From NCBI GenBank assembly GCA_030635565.1, contig DAOVYP010000089.1, positions 1 to 7,911 on the forward strand: 7,911 nt of DNA. Reading direction: 5' to 3'. Both the position numbers and the translations under genes were made by a program. This document shows, piece after piece, positions 1-5,314 of this stretch. Source of the stretch: Spirochaeta sp. GTDB taxonomy: Bacteria > Spirochaetota > Spirochaetia > DSM-2461. How positions within the stretch are numbered: position 1 is the stretch's first letter; each line of letters begins with the position of its first letter. Under the pieces are notes generated by a model. It was not told the origin of the DNA, made no database searches, and worked only from the letters and a program-made list of their open reading frames with translations.

Positions 1-907
1 CCAGGGCATCATAACCGTCATCGATAAGCTTCTGAAGGGTGAGAAATTCACCCTTGCTCTTGGACATTTTCCCATTCTTCATGATGAGAAACTCGTTATG
101 AATCCAATAATTCACCCAACGGTGGCCGAAGGCGCCTTCGCTCTGGGCAATTTCGTTCGTATGGTGCACCGGGATATGATCGATTCCACCGGTATGGATG
201 TCGATGCGCTCACCCAGGTACTTGGAGCTCATGGCCGAGCACTCCACATGCCAGCCCGGGTAACCGGTTCCCCAGGGCGAGTCCCAGAGCATCACCTGAT
301 TTTCGAATTTGCTGTTGGTGAACCACAGGACAAAATCCAGAGGATTGCGTTTGTTGATATCCACCTCGACACGGGCACCATGCTGGAGATTCTGCCGGTC
401 CAGAAGGGCCATTCGGCCGTAGTCCGGCAGTTTCGACGTATCGAAATAGACATTGCCCCCGGCTTTGTAGGTAAAGCCCCGCTCCTCAAGGCGTTTCACC
501 AGGGCAATCATATCGTCGATGTGCTCGGTCGCCCTGCAGCTGATTGTGGGAGTGAGGATGTTCATTCTCCCGGTGTCTTCGAAAAATGCGTCGGTAAAGA
601 ACTTCGCGATGTCCCAGACGGTCATACCCCGTTCTCTGGCACCCTTGAGCATCTTGTCCTCACCATCATCACCATCGTCGGTGAGATGGCCCACGTCGGT
701 GATGTTCATGACATGCTTCACATCGTAGCCGAAGCGTTCCAGGGTGCGGCGAAGGATGTCCCAGTGGGTGTAGGCCCTCAGATTCCCGATATGAGCGTAA
801 TTGTAAACCGTCGGACCGCAGCAATATAAACCGACATGGCCTGATACAAGTGGCGTGAAATCCTGCAATTCGCGACCGTCTGAATTAAACAGACGAAGAG
901 TTTTCAA
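1..907 (-). CDS. cysS: Cysteinyl-tRNA synthetase, N-terminal 302 residues (runs off left edge)
   Basis: Class I aminoacyl-tRNA synthetase that charges tRNA-Cys with cysteine in the cytoplasm. Read on the minus strand, the protein begins MKTLRLFNSDGREL, as CysRS proteins do. The ATP-binding HIGH-type motif reads HIGN at residues 39-42, just after CGPTVYNYA. The KMSKS loop is at 280-284, inside KNGKMSKSKGEF. The four zinc ligands expected from E. coli CysRS (C28, C209, H234, E238) map to C30, C223 (in GWHVECSAM), H248 and E252 (in VHHTNEIAQSE). The HHTNE form replaces the more usual HHENE, but both ligands remain. The start is a TTG at 907-905, preceded at 7 nt by GGAG; no ATG lies near this position in frame. 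The family is usually about 460-500 residues, so the tRNA-binding C-terminal part lies outside the window. The gene is divergent from murB. The identification is secure; only the start codon is inferred. Confidence 0.96.
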   Translation of the reverse strand, partial: MKTLRLFNSDGRELQDFTPLVSGHVGLYCCGPTVYNYAHIGNLRAYTHWDILRRTLERFGYDVKHVMNITDVGHLTDDGDDGEDKMLKGARERGMTVWDIAKFFTDAFFEDTGRMNILTPTISCRATEHIDDMIALVKRLEERGFTYKAGGNVYFDTSKLPDYGRMALLDRQNLQHGARVEVDINKRNPLDFVLWFTNSKFENQVMLWDSPWGTGYPGWHVECSAMSSKYLGERIDIHTGGIDHIPVHHTNEIAQSEGAFGHRWVNYWIHNEFLIMKNGKMSKSKGEFLTLQKLIDDGYDAL

Positions 908-914
908 ATCATCG

Positions 915-918
915 CTCC
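915..918 (-). promoter_or_regulatory. Ribosome binding site deciding the TTG start of cysS
   Basis: On the minus strand GGAG stands 7 nt before the TTG at 907-905. An ATG at 912-910 lies only 2 nt after the GGAG, is out of frame and ends after two codons (ATG ATT TGA), so it cannot start the enzyme. The protein alignment (M-K-T-L-R-L-F-N) and the spacing both favour TTG. Confidence 0.6.
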
Positions 919-920
919 GG

Positions 921-950
921 TTGCGGCAGGGGGCCGCTTGAGAATAAAAT
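921..950 (+). promoter_or_regulatory. Candidate murB promoter placing transcription start at the GTG codon
   Basis: TAAAAT at 945-950 matches the sigma-70 -10 consensus at five of six positions. TTGCGG at 921-926 is a poor -35 match with an 18-bp spacer. A start 7 nt after the -10 falls on the G of the GTG codon at 957, and no Shine-Dalgarno sequence precedes that codon, so a leaderless mRNA is possible. The same AT-rich core (941-951) is the only one in the 49-bp cysS-murB gap, so the divergent cysS promoter may overlap it or lie inside the murB coding region. Confidence 0.4.
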
Positions 951-956
951 AACGTC

Positions 957-1886
957 GTGGCAAAAATAACCGAATTACAGGACAAGTTCAATATGAAGGG
1001 ATTTTTGCTGACCTCCGAGCCCATGTGGCGTCATACCACGTTCCTGGTGGGCGGTCCTGCGGATCTCTACGCCGTACCGGCTGACGAGAAAGATCTGCGC
1101 GCCCTGTTTGCCGCGGCCCATCGTAACGATATGGAAATTTTCATACTCGGCGGCGGCTCCAATCTCCTGGTTGCCGATTCGGGATTTCGGGGCCTTGTTA
1201 TCGATACCCGTCACTTCGACGATTACGACGTCGAGGGGAAAAATCTTATTCTCGGGGCCGGCCTGTCGGTATCCGACGCCGCCTGGAGAGCGGGCACAGC
1301 CGGGCTTGCCGGTCTGGATTTCCTTTTCGGGATGCCCGGAACCGTCGGCGGGGCGGTCTGGATGAACGCCCGCTGCTACGATGCGGAAATCGCCGACATC
1401 ATCGTCTGGGTGGATGTCATGGACAGAGACGGAAAAATATCCAGAATCCCGATGAACCGGGAAGAATGGGCCTACAAACGTTCTCCCTTTCAGAGTACCG
1501 CGGGCGGAAGACTCACTATACTCCGGGCGGCGTTCGCCATGAATTCCGATGAACCCGACCGGCTCAGATCCGCAATGCGGAAGAATCGGGATGACCGGGT
1601 GTCCAAAGGTCATTATAAAGCCCCCTGTGCCGGAAGCGCTTTCAAAAACAACCGGGCTTTCGGAGCCCCTTCGGGAGTTCTCATCGACCGCTGCGGCCTG
1701 AAAGGTTTCAGAATCGGCGGTGCCGCTGTTTCATCCTGGCATGGTAATATCTTCATCAACGACGGAAATGCCGCAGCCGGCGATATCCGCAGGCTCCTGA
1801 AGGAAGTCGGACTCCGGGTGGAAGAATCCACCGGATTCCGCATGGAAAGTGAGATTCTCATGGTAGGAGACTGGAACAATGAGTGA
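957..1886 (+). CDS. murB: UDP-N-acetylenolpyruvoylglucosamine reductase (MurB)
   Basis: FAD- and NADPH-dependent cytoplasmic enzyme that reduces UDP-GlcNAc-enolpyruvate to UDP-MurNAc, the second committed step of peptidoglycan synthesis. The 309 residues show the family landmarks in order. HTTFLVGGPADL lies near the N-terminus. The FAD-binding GGGSNLLV has its Asn at 69. GMPGTVGGAVWMNA spans 125-137. CAGSAFKN carries the predicted proton-donor Ser at 227, and the C-terminal ESEILMVG carries the catalytic Glu at 299. The loop usually written YRxS reads Y173-K174-R175-S176, so the substrate-binding Arg known from E. coli (R159) appears as Lys with an Arg beside it. The short form without the E. 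coli-type insertion fits type II MurB. The GTG start gives about 26 residues before HTT, as in other MurBs; an ATG at codon 13, with AGGA 10 nt upstream, is an alternative. The stop overlaps mgtE by 8 bp, implying translational coupling. Confidence 0.95.
   Translation: MAKITELQDKFNMKGFLLTSEPMWRHTTFLVGGPADLYAVPADEKDLRALFAAAHRNDMEIFILGGGSNLLVADSGFRGLVIDTRHFDDYDVEGKNLILGAGLSVSDAAWRAGTAGLAGLDFLFGMPGTVGGAVWMNARCYDAEIADIIVWVDVMDRDGKISRIPMNREEWAYKRSPFQSTAGGRLTILRAAFAMNSDEPDRLRSAMRKNRDDRVSKGHYKAPCAGSAFKNNRAFGAPSGVLIDRCGLKGFRIGGAAVSSWHGNIFINDGNAAAGDIRRLLKEVGLRVEESTGFRMESEILMVGDWNNE
1865..1870 (+). promoter_or_regulatory. Ribosome binding site of mgtE inside murB
   Basis: AGGAGA lies 8 nt before the ATG at 1879, within the last murB codons. 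This strong site, together with the 8-bp overlap of the two reading frames, fixes the mgtE start and supports co-translation with murB. Confidence 0.75.
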
Positions 1887-3219
1887 AACAATGAACAGTC
1901 TGCTCCGTCTCCTCGAATTTGACGGTGAATCACTGCCGACGGCCGTCCGTGACTTTACCGTGGCCGATCTGGCCGACGGCTGGTACGAGCTGGACGAAGA
2001 ACAGGCTCTCACCATTTTTCTCGCATTGGACCAGGAAACCCGGGGCGAACTCATCTCCGAACTTCCCGCCGCCGATCAGGAGAACCTGGTGGCCGCCCTG
2101 TCTGTTCAAGCCACCCGCGACCTGCTGGAAGTGATGGATCCTGACGATCTGGTGGACCTTATACAGACCGTATCACCGGAGGTTCGCTCTGAGGTTCTCG
2201 GCCATCTCAGCGAAGAGTCCCGGAAGGAAGCCGAATTCCTGCTGCGCTTCGATGATGATGACGCCGCGGGTCTGATGACCACCCGGTACGCCGCCGTCCG
2301 GGCCGATATCACCGCAAGCCAGGCCCTGGCCTTCCTGCGCCGGGCGCCTGAAGAGCTCGAAACCATCTATTACGTTTACGTCGTGGACGGGCTGCAGCGG
2401 CTGTCTGGTGTTGTCTCCCTGCGTCAGATTCTTATCACCGCCGACGATGTGAAAATCGCCGATATCATGGAGCGCAATGTCGTAAGCGTCAGGGACGATA
2501 CCGACCAGGAAGAAACGGCCAAGGTCCTCGAGGATCATGATCTGATTGCACTTCCGGTCATCGACAGGTGGAACCGGCTTCTGGGTATCGTCACCTTCGA
2601 TGATATGATTGACGTTATACGGGAAGAACAGAGCGAAGACATCTACCGCATGGGTGCCATCGGCGGTGAAGCCGAGGCATATCTGGAATCATCGGTGCCA
2701 AGACTCATCTGGCGGCGTCTTCCCTGGCTTGTACTGCTGCTCCTGGCCGGAACCATCACCACCAATGTGTTGGCCGGTTATGAGGCTCTGATAACCAGAT
2801 TCGCATTCCTGGCCCTGTTCATACCCGTCATCACCCAGACCGGCGGTAACTCCGGCACCCAGTCTTCAACCCTGATGATCCGGGGACTGGCAACCGGTCA
2901 TCTCCACTTCCGCCTGATCGGCAGAGCGTTCATGAAGGAATTGGCCACCGGTGTCGTTATAGGGCTGGCCACAGGTATCGTGATTTTCCTGCGGAGTGTC
3001 CTCCTCCCCCCCGGAGTCAGCAACCTGGAAGCCCTTGCGGTGGCGGTATCCCTGTCGGCGGTCGTTCTGTTCGCCACCCTTCTGGGATGTCTGGTCCCCT
3101 TCTTTATCGACCGCTTCGGCGGCGACCCGGCGGTGGCGGCCGGCCCCCTGATGTCCACCCTTATCGATGTGGCCGGACTCACGGTGTATTTTGAAGTATC
3201 CAGGCTGCTGCTCACCTGA
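1879..3219 (+). CDS. mgtE: MgtE-type magnesium channel/transporter
   Basis: Inner-membrane Mg2+ channel of the MgtE/SLC41 family, gated by cytoplasmic Mg2+. The 446 residues give the full architecture. An acidic helical N domain (about 1-130) ends in DDDDAAGLMTT. Two CBS domains follow (about 133-190 and 195-250), the second reading NVVSVRDDTDQEE to GIVTFDDMIDVI. A connecting plug helix covers about 255-282, and roughly five membrane segments run from about 283, 308, 354, 383 and 420. The pore signature PVITQTGGNSGTQSSTLM has Asn at 324. The last helix, PLMSTLIDVAGLTVYF, has Asp at 430, which corresponds to the pore Mg2+-binding Asp432 of the Thermus protein. Acidic residues at the N/CBS interface fit Mg2+ sensing by the protein itself. 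No Mg2+ riboswitch is possible directly upstream because murB coding sequence is there. Length is typical, and I see no damage. Confidence 0.96.
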   Translation: MSETMNSLLRLLEFDGESLPTAVRDFTVADLADGWYELDEEQALTIFLALDQETRGELISELPAADQENLVAALSVQATRDLLEVMDPDDLVDLIQTVSPEVRSEVLGHLSEESRKEAEFLLRFDDDDAAGLMTTRYAAVRADITASQALAFLRRAPEELETIYYVYVVDGLQRLSGVVSLRQILITADDVKIADIMERNVVSVRDDTDQEETAKVLEDHDLIALPVIDRWNRLLGIVTFDDMIDVIREEQSEDIYRMGAIGGEAEAYLESSVPRLIWRRLPWLVLLLLAGTITTNVLAGYEALITRFAFLALFIPVITQTGGNSGTQSSTLMIRGLATGHLHFRLIGRAFMKELATGVVIGLATGIVIFLRSVLLPPGVSNLEALAVAVSLSAVVLFATLLGCLVPFFIDRFGGDPAVAAGPLMSTLIDVAGLTVYFEVSRLLLT

Positions 3220-3255
3220 TTCCCCGGATGCCTGCCGGTTAATGTTTGGTGAATT

Positions 3256-3264
3256 TGTCATAAT
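3256..3264 (+). promoter_or_regulatory. Candidate extended -10 promoter for the DNA glycosylase gene
   Basis: TGT followed by CATAAT gives an extended -10 motif (TGn plus a five-of-six -10 match). No good -35 is visible, which extended -10 promoters can tolerate. Transcription from about 3271 would give a roughly 105-nt leader carrying the hairpin at 3305-3364. Read-through from murB-mgtE is also possible because no clear terminator follows mgtE. Confidence 0.25.
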
Positions 3265-3304
3265 TACTGGAATCCCTGAGTTTAATGAATTACCATTCAA
3301 TTCA

Positions 3305-3364
3305 GAGTGTCCCCGGCAATCAGGGCAACATTCCCTGTGGACTTCTCTCCTGTCGGGGACATTC
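3305..3364 (+). repeat. 60-bp REP-like hairpin with GTGTCCCC tips, upstream of the glycosylase gene
   Basis: Arms 3305-3318 (GAGTGTCCCCGGCA) and 3351-3364 (TGTCGGGGACATTC) are inverted copies with 12 of 14 pairs matching. Both mismatches become G-U pairs if the plus strand is transcribed, so all 14 positions pair in that RNA. Inside the loop a second small hairpin, CAGGG at 3321-3325 with CCCTG at 3333-3337, is nested. No T-run follows, so it is not an ordinary intrinsic terminator. Its outer tip matches that of the element at 5093-5217. It ends 11 nt before the next ATG. Confidence 0.6.
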
Positions 3365-3375
3365 CTCAATAATCT

Positions 3376-4011
3376 ATGAATATCGACAAGACCCCGCTGA
3401 ATGCAGAGTTCTATCTTCGTGATGCGGAAATTGTGGCACGAAACCTTCTCGGATGCATTCTGGTGCATCACGACCCGGAGGGAGTTCTGATGTCCGGCCG
3501 TATCGTCGAAACCGAAGCGTATCTCCCCGACGATCCGGCCTCCCACTCCTTCCGGGGCCCTACACGACGAAACAGTTCCATGTTTCTGGAGGGAGGCCAC
3601 AGCTACGTGTACAGGATTTACGGTATTCACCGCTGTTTCAACGCAGTGACGGGAGGCGGGGGTGTCGGTGCGGCGGTGCTGATCCGCGCCCTGGAACCCC
3701 TGGATGGAATTCCGGAGATGTGGATGAGGCGCTATGGTGAACCAATACCCGCCGTTCCCGGGAAATCCGGGCTCAGGGGGCTCTGCAGCGGCCCCGGAAA
3801 GCTCTGCAAGGCTCTTGGCATAACTGCGGGTAAACACGATGGTGCAGATATTACCGGCGAGACAAGTGACGGCAAACTGTTCATCAGCGGCGGCCGGCCG
3901 GTTCCTGAAAACAGGGTGGGAGTCGGTCGCAGAATCGGTATGACCCGGGGGCGCGGGGAGGAAAAACTCAGGCGCTGGCGTATTGCCGACAGTTCCTACT
4001 TGAGCCGTTAG
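3376..4011 (+). CDS. 3-methyladenine/alkylpurine DNA glycosylase, AAG/MPG family
   Basis: Monofunctional base-excision repair glycosylase that removes alkylated and deaminated purines such as 3-methyladenine and hypoxanthine. It belongs to the AAG/MPG fold, not the AlkA or Tag families. The 211 residues are normal for bacterial members. Conserved blocks are VARNLLGC, RIVETEAYLPDDPASHSFRG, RRNSSMF, YVYRIYGIHRCFNAV, AVLIRALEPL and GPGKLCKALGI. Mapped to human AAG, the catalytic Glu125 is E47, the intercalating or base-stacking Tyr127 and Tyr159 are Y49 and Y79, His136 is H57, Asn169 is N89 and Arg182 is R104, so the active site looks intact. The ATG start leaves about 25 residues before LARNLLG-type sequence, as usual for the family. 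No strong Shine-Dalgarno is visible; a hairpin-forming repeat ends 11 nt upstream. The gene is convergent with the deacetylase gene, 12 bp apart. Confidence 0.95.
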   Translation: MNIDKTPLNAEFYLRDAEIVARNLLGCILVHHDPEGVLMSGRIVETEAYLPDDPASHSFRGPTRRNSSMFLEGGHSYVYRIYGIHRCFNAVTGGGGVGAAVLIRALEPLDGIPEMWMRRYGEPIPAVPGKSGLRGLCSGPGKLCKALGITAGKHDGADITGETSDGKLFISGGRPVPENRVGVGRRIGMTRGRGEEKLRRWRIADSSYLSR

Positions 4012-4023
4012 TGTGGTGTCCCG

Positions 4024-5016
4024 CTAGCAGCGTCGGGGCAGAACCCAGCTGAGAAAACGGGTATGCACCTGCCAGGACTCCTCACCGTAACCGCCGGCGG
4101 TGAGCCATGCCGAGGGTAGACCGGTTTCTTCCAGGAAAAGATACGTCATCCGGTCCCGCTCGGTTATCTGATCCAGGGTCAGATTCAGGAGTGAGGTGGA
4201 AGGCAGGGCATCATGTTCCCAGGGATCGGCCCCGGCAAGAACGATGGCCATATCGGCTGTGGAAGTACTTTTAAGATCCTTCAACGCCGAATACAGGCGA
4301 TCCAGATATTGGCTCTCTTCACCGCTGTCGATAGGAATATCGAAATCGCTGGGTGTCCATGAAGGATGAGAAGGCGGTAAAGATCCATCCAGGGGCCAAC
4401 CCCGGGCCATATGTATGCTCAGGGTTTTTACCGAATCGTCACCGGAGAATATGGCTGCGGTTCCATCCCCTTTGTGGGCATCAAGATCGATAATCCAGAC
4501 CCGTTGAACGACGCCGTCGGCCTGAAGGCGCCTGACGGCCAACGCCGAGTCATTGACTGGACAGAAGCCATGACCGAAATCCCGATGTCCATGATGGGCG
4601 CCGCCGCCGAGATAATGACAAAACCCGCCTTTCAGGGCGATTTTAGATGCCCGGTAGGTTCCTGCCTGCATTTTCATCAGAAGCGGCGTCATCTCGCCCA
4701 GGGGACTGCGGGCATTTTCCGGCTCCCACCGATTGAACGATCCATCGGAATTCACGAGTTCAAATGCGGTCTTGAAGCGATCTTCCGCCCTCTCATCGAA
4801 GAATCCCCGGGAATAGTCAGAAGAATGAACTCGAATCAAATCTTCAAGAGTGATTGAGTCGTCAAACCGGTCCACCAGCCATTCGGACTCACGGCCCGCC
4901 AGATCCGGAAACCCATGCAGGGTATCCATTGTCCTGGTTTTACGGGAATCGAGGGCGGGAATTTTTATTCCGAAACGGGGGAAGTCCAGTAATGCGCTTC
5001 TGTCGTAAAGAACCAT
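4024..5016 (-). CDS. Histone deacetylase family (HDAC/AcuC-like) zinc hydrolase
   Basis: Zinc-dependent amidohydrolase of the arginase/deacetylase fold. Bacterial relatives deacetylate acetyl-lysine proteins, acetylpolyamines or other acylated small molecules; the substrate here cannot be told. The 330 residues keep the key motifs. GGGAHHGHRDFGHGFCPVND (137-156) carries the His pair H141-H142. IIDLDAHKGDGT (175-186) gives zinc ligands D179 and H181. LAGADPWEHDAL gives the third ligand, D264. TAGGYG supplies the transition-state Tyr at 310. The N-terminus (LLDFPRFGIKIPALDSRKTR) differs from the HPExPxR opening of AcuC and eukaryotic HDACs, so this is probably a distinct bacterial subgroup. The ATG at 5016 is favoured because the first beta strand (VLYD) begins at once. 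A TATAAT box ends 6 nt upstream and no Shine-Dalgarno is visible, which fits a leaderless mRNA. It stands alone on the minus strand, so neighbours give no functional clue. Confidence 0.9.
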   Translation of the reverse strand: MVLYDRSALLDFPRFGIKIPALDSRKTRTMDTLHGFPDLAGRESEWLVDRFDDSITLEDLIRVHSSDYSRGFFDERAEDRFKTAFELVNSDGSFNRWEPENARSPLGEMTPLLMKMQAGTYRASKIALKGGFCHYLGGGAHHGHRDFGHGFCPVNDSALAVRRLQADGVVQRVWIIDLDAHKGDGTAAIFSGDDSVKTLSIHMARGWPLDGSLPPSHPSWTPSDFDIPIDSGEESQYLDRLYSALKDLKSTSTADMAIVLAGADPWEHDALPSTSLLNLTLDQITERDRMTYLFLEETGLPSAWLTAGGYGEESWQVHTRFLSWVLPRRC

Positions 5017-5022
5017 GGGCTG

Positions 5023-5028
5023 ATTATA
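5023..5028 (-). promoter_or_regulatory. Consensus -10 box of the deacetylase gene, leaderless arrangement
   Basis: On the minus strand, positions 5028-5023 read TATAAT, a perfect -10. Transcription starting 7 nt downstream would begin at 5016, the A of the ATG. The -35 region, 17 bp further up, is a poor match (TTTCTC). No ribosome binding site fits between the box and the start codon. Confidence 0.45.
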
Positions 5029-5092
5029 GCCAACCGGGCAATCAGGAGAAAGTGATGCGGCAGTATTTCAGAACCTGATTGCAGTGAGTCTC

Positions 5093-5217
5093 GAGTGTCC
5101 CCAACCTTGTCACACTTCTCGTAAAACACCGGTAATTTCGATCTCCGGCTGATTCCCGATTTCTCTAGCGGCCTTTGAATGATATTAGCGGATTTTGTGA
5201 CAAGGTTGGGGACACTC
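5093..5217. repeat. 125-bp element with perfect 22-bp terminal inverted repeats (MITE/REP-like)
   Basis: The left arm 5093-5114 begins GAGTGTCCCCAACC and ends TGTCACA. The right arm 5196-5217 is its exact reverse complement over all 22 bases. The 81-bp interior is not strongly self-complementary and encodes no recognisable protein. TGAGTC occurs on both sides (5085-5090 and 5223-5228), 2 and 5 bp outside the arms, and could be a decayed target duplication. The outer GAGTGTCCCC is the same as in the 3305-3364 hairpin. Terminal inverted repeats around a short non-coding core resemble a miniature inverted-repeat element or a long REP-type sequence moved by a transposase encoded elsewhere. No transposase is present in the window. 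Confidence 0.65.
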
Positions 5218-5227
5218 AATATTGAGT
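5214..5227. repeat. 14-bp perfect palindrome at right end of the repeat element
   Basis: ACTCAATATTGAGT is a perfect palindrome made of the last four bases of the element's right arm and ten flanking bases. It lies about 90 bp before the cyclase start. It could be an operator for a dimeric regulator, or a product of the insertion; the sequence alone does not decide. Confidence 0.35.
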
Positions 5228-5304
5228 CAATAAAGTTATCGGCCGATACCGAAGATAGGGAAGAACTATGTCCTGACGGAACATCGTACGGGCAACCCCT
5301 GCCT

Positions 5305-5309
5305 GAGGA
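5305..5309 (+). promoter_or_regulatory. Ribosome binding site of the cyclase gene
   Basis: GAGGA lies 5 nt before the ATG at 5315. An in-frame TAA at 5231-5233 and the lack of another in-frame ATG in between support this start. An earlier ATG at 5268 is out of frame and ends after two codons. Confidence 0.65.
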
Positions 5310-5314
5310 AGACT

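Larger units (their letters stand above)
5017..5314. other. Divergent intergenic region, 298 bp
   Basis: This lies between the leftward deacetylase gene and the rightward cyclase gene. It holds the deacetylase -10 box (5023-5028), a possible seven-codon open frame with a good ribosome binding site (5055-5078), the inverted-repeat element (5093-5217), a 14-bp palindrome across the element's right end (5214-5227) and the cyclase ribosome binding site (5305-5309). No long gene is credible here. I see no convincing -35/-10 pair for the cyclase gene: TTGAGT at 5222-5227 has only GATACC 17 bp downstream. Confidence 0.6.

Noticed and set aside
98..829. 243-codon open frame on the plus strand
   Set aside because: It lies opposite the cysS coding sequence, whose HIGN, zinc-ligand and KMSKS motifs are unmistakable; the antisense frame has no recognisable content.
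975..1613. 212-codon open frame on the minus strand
   Set aside because: It is antisense to murB, which carries the full set of family motifs.
1865..1879. Mg2+ riboswitch upstream of mgtE
   Set aside because: The upstream DNA is murB coding sequence with an 8-bp overlap, leaving no leader for an M-box.
3216..3245. Possible terminator after mgtE (CCGG, seven bases, CCGG)
   Set aside because: The stem is only 4 bp and the following bases are not a T-run.
2866..3837. 323-codon open frame on the minus strand
   Set aside because: It crosses the 3' part of mgtE, the intergenic hairpin and half of the glycosylase gene in antisense; its product is polar and low in recognisable domains.
4019..4038. 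Possible bidirectional terminator between the convergent glycosylase and deacetylase genes
   Set aside because: A 4-5 bp stem with a 10-nt loop and no T-run on either strand is too weak to call.
4411..4857. 148-codon open frame on the plus strand
   Set aside because: It is antisense to the deacetylase gene and reflects codon bias in the GC-rich coding strand.
4965..5219. 84-codon open frame on the minus strand through the inverted-repeat element
   Set aside because: Both arms of the repeat are translated as part of it, it would overlap the start of the deacetylase gene, and it begins at the repeat border; more likely a chance frame in a mobile element.
5222..5250. TTGAGT / GATACC promoter for the cyclase gene
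   Set aside because: The -10 matches poorly and the -35 is part of the palindrome at the repeat border; not strong enough to annotate.
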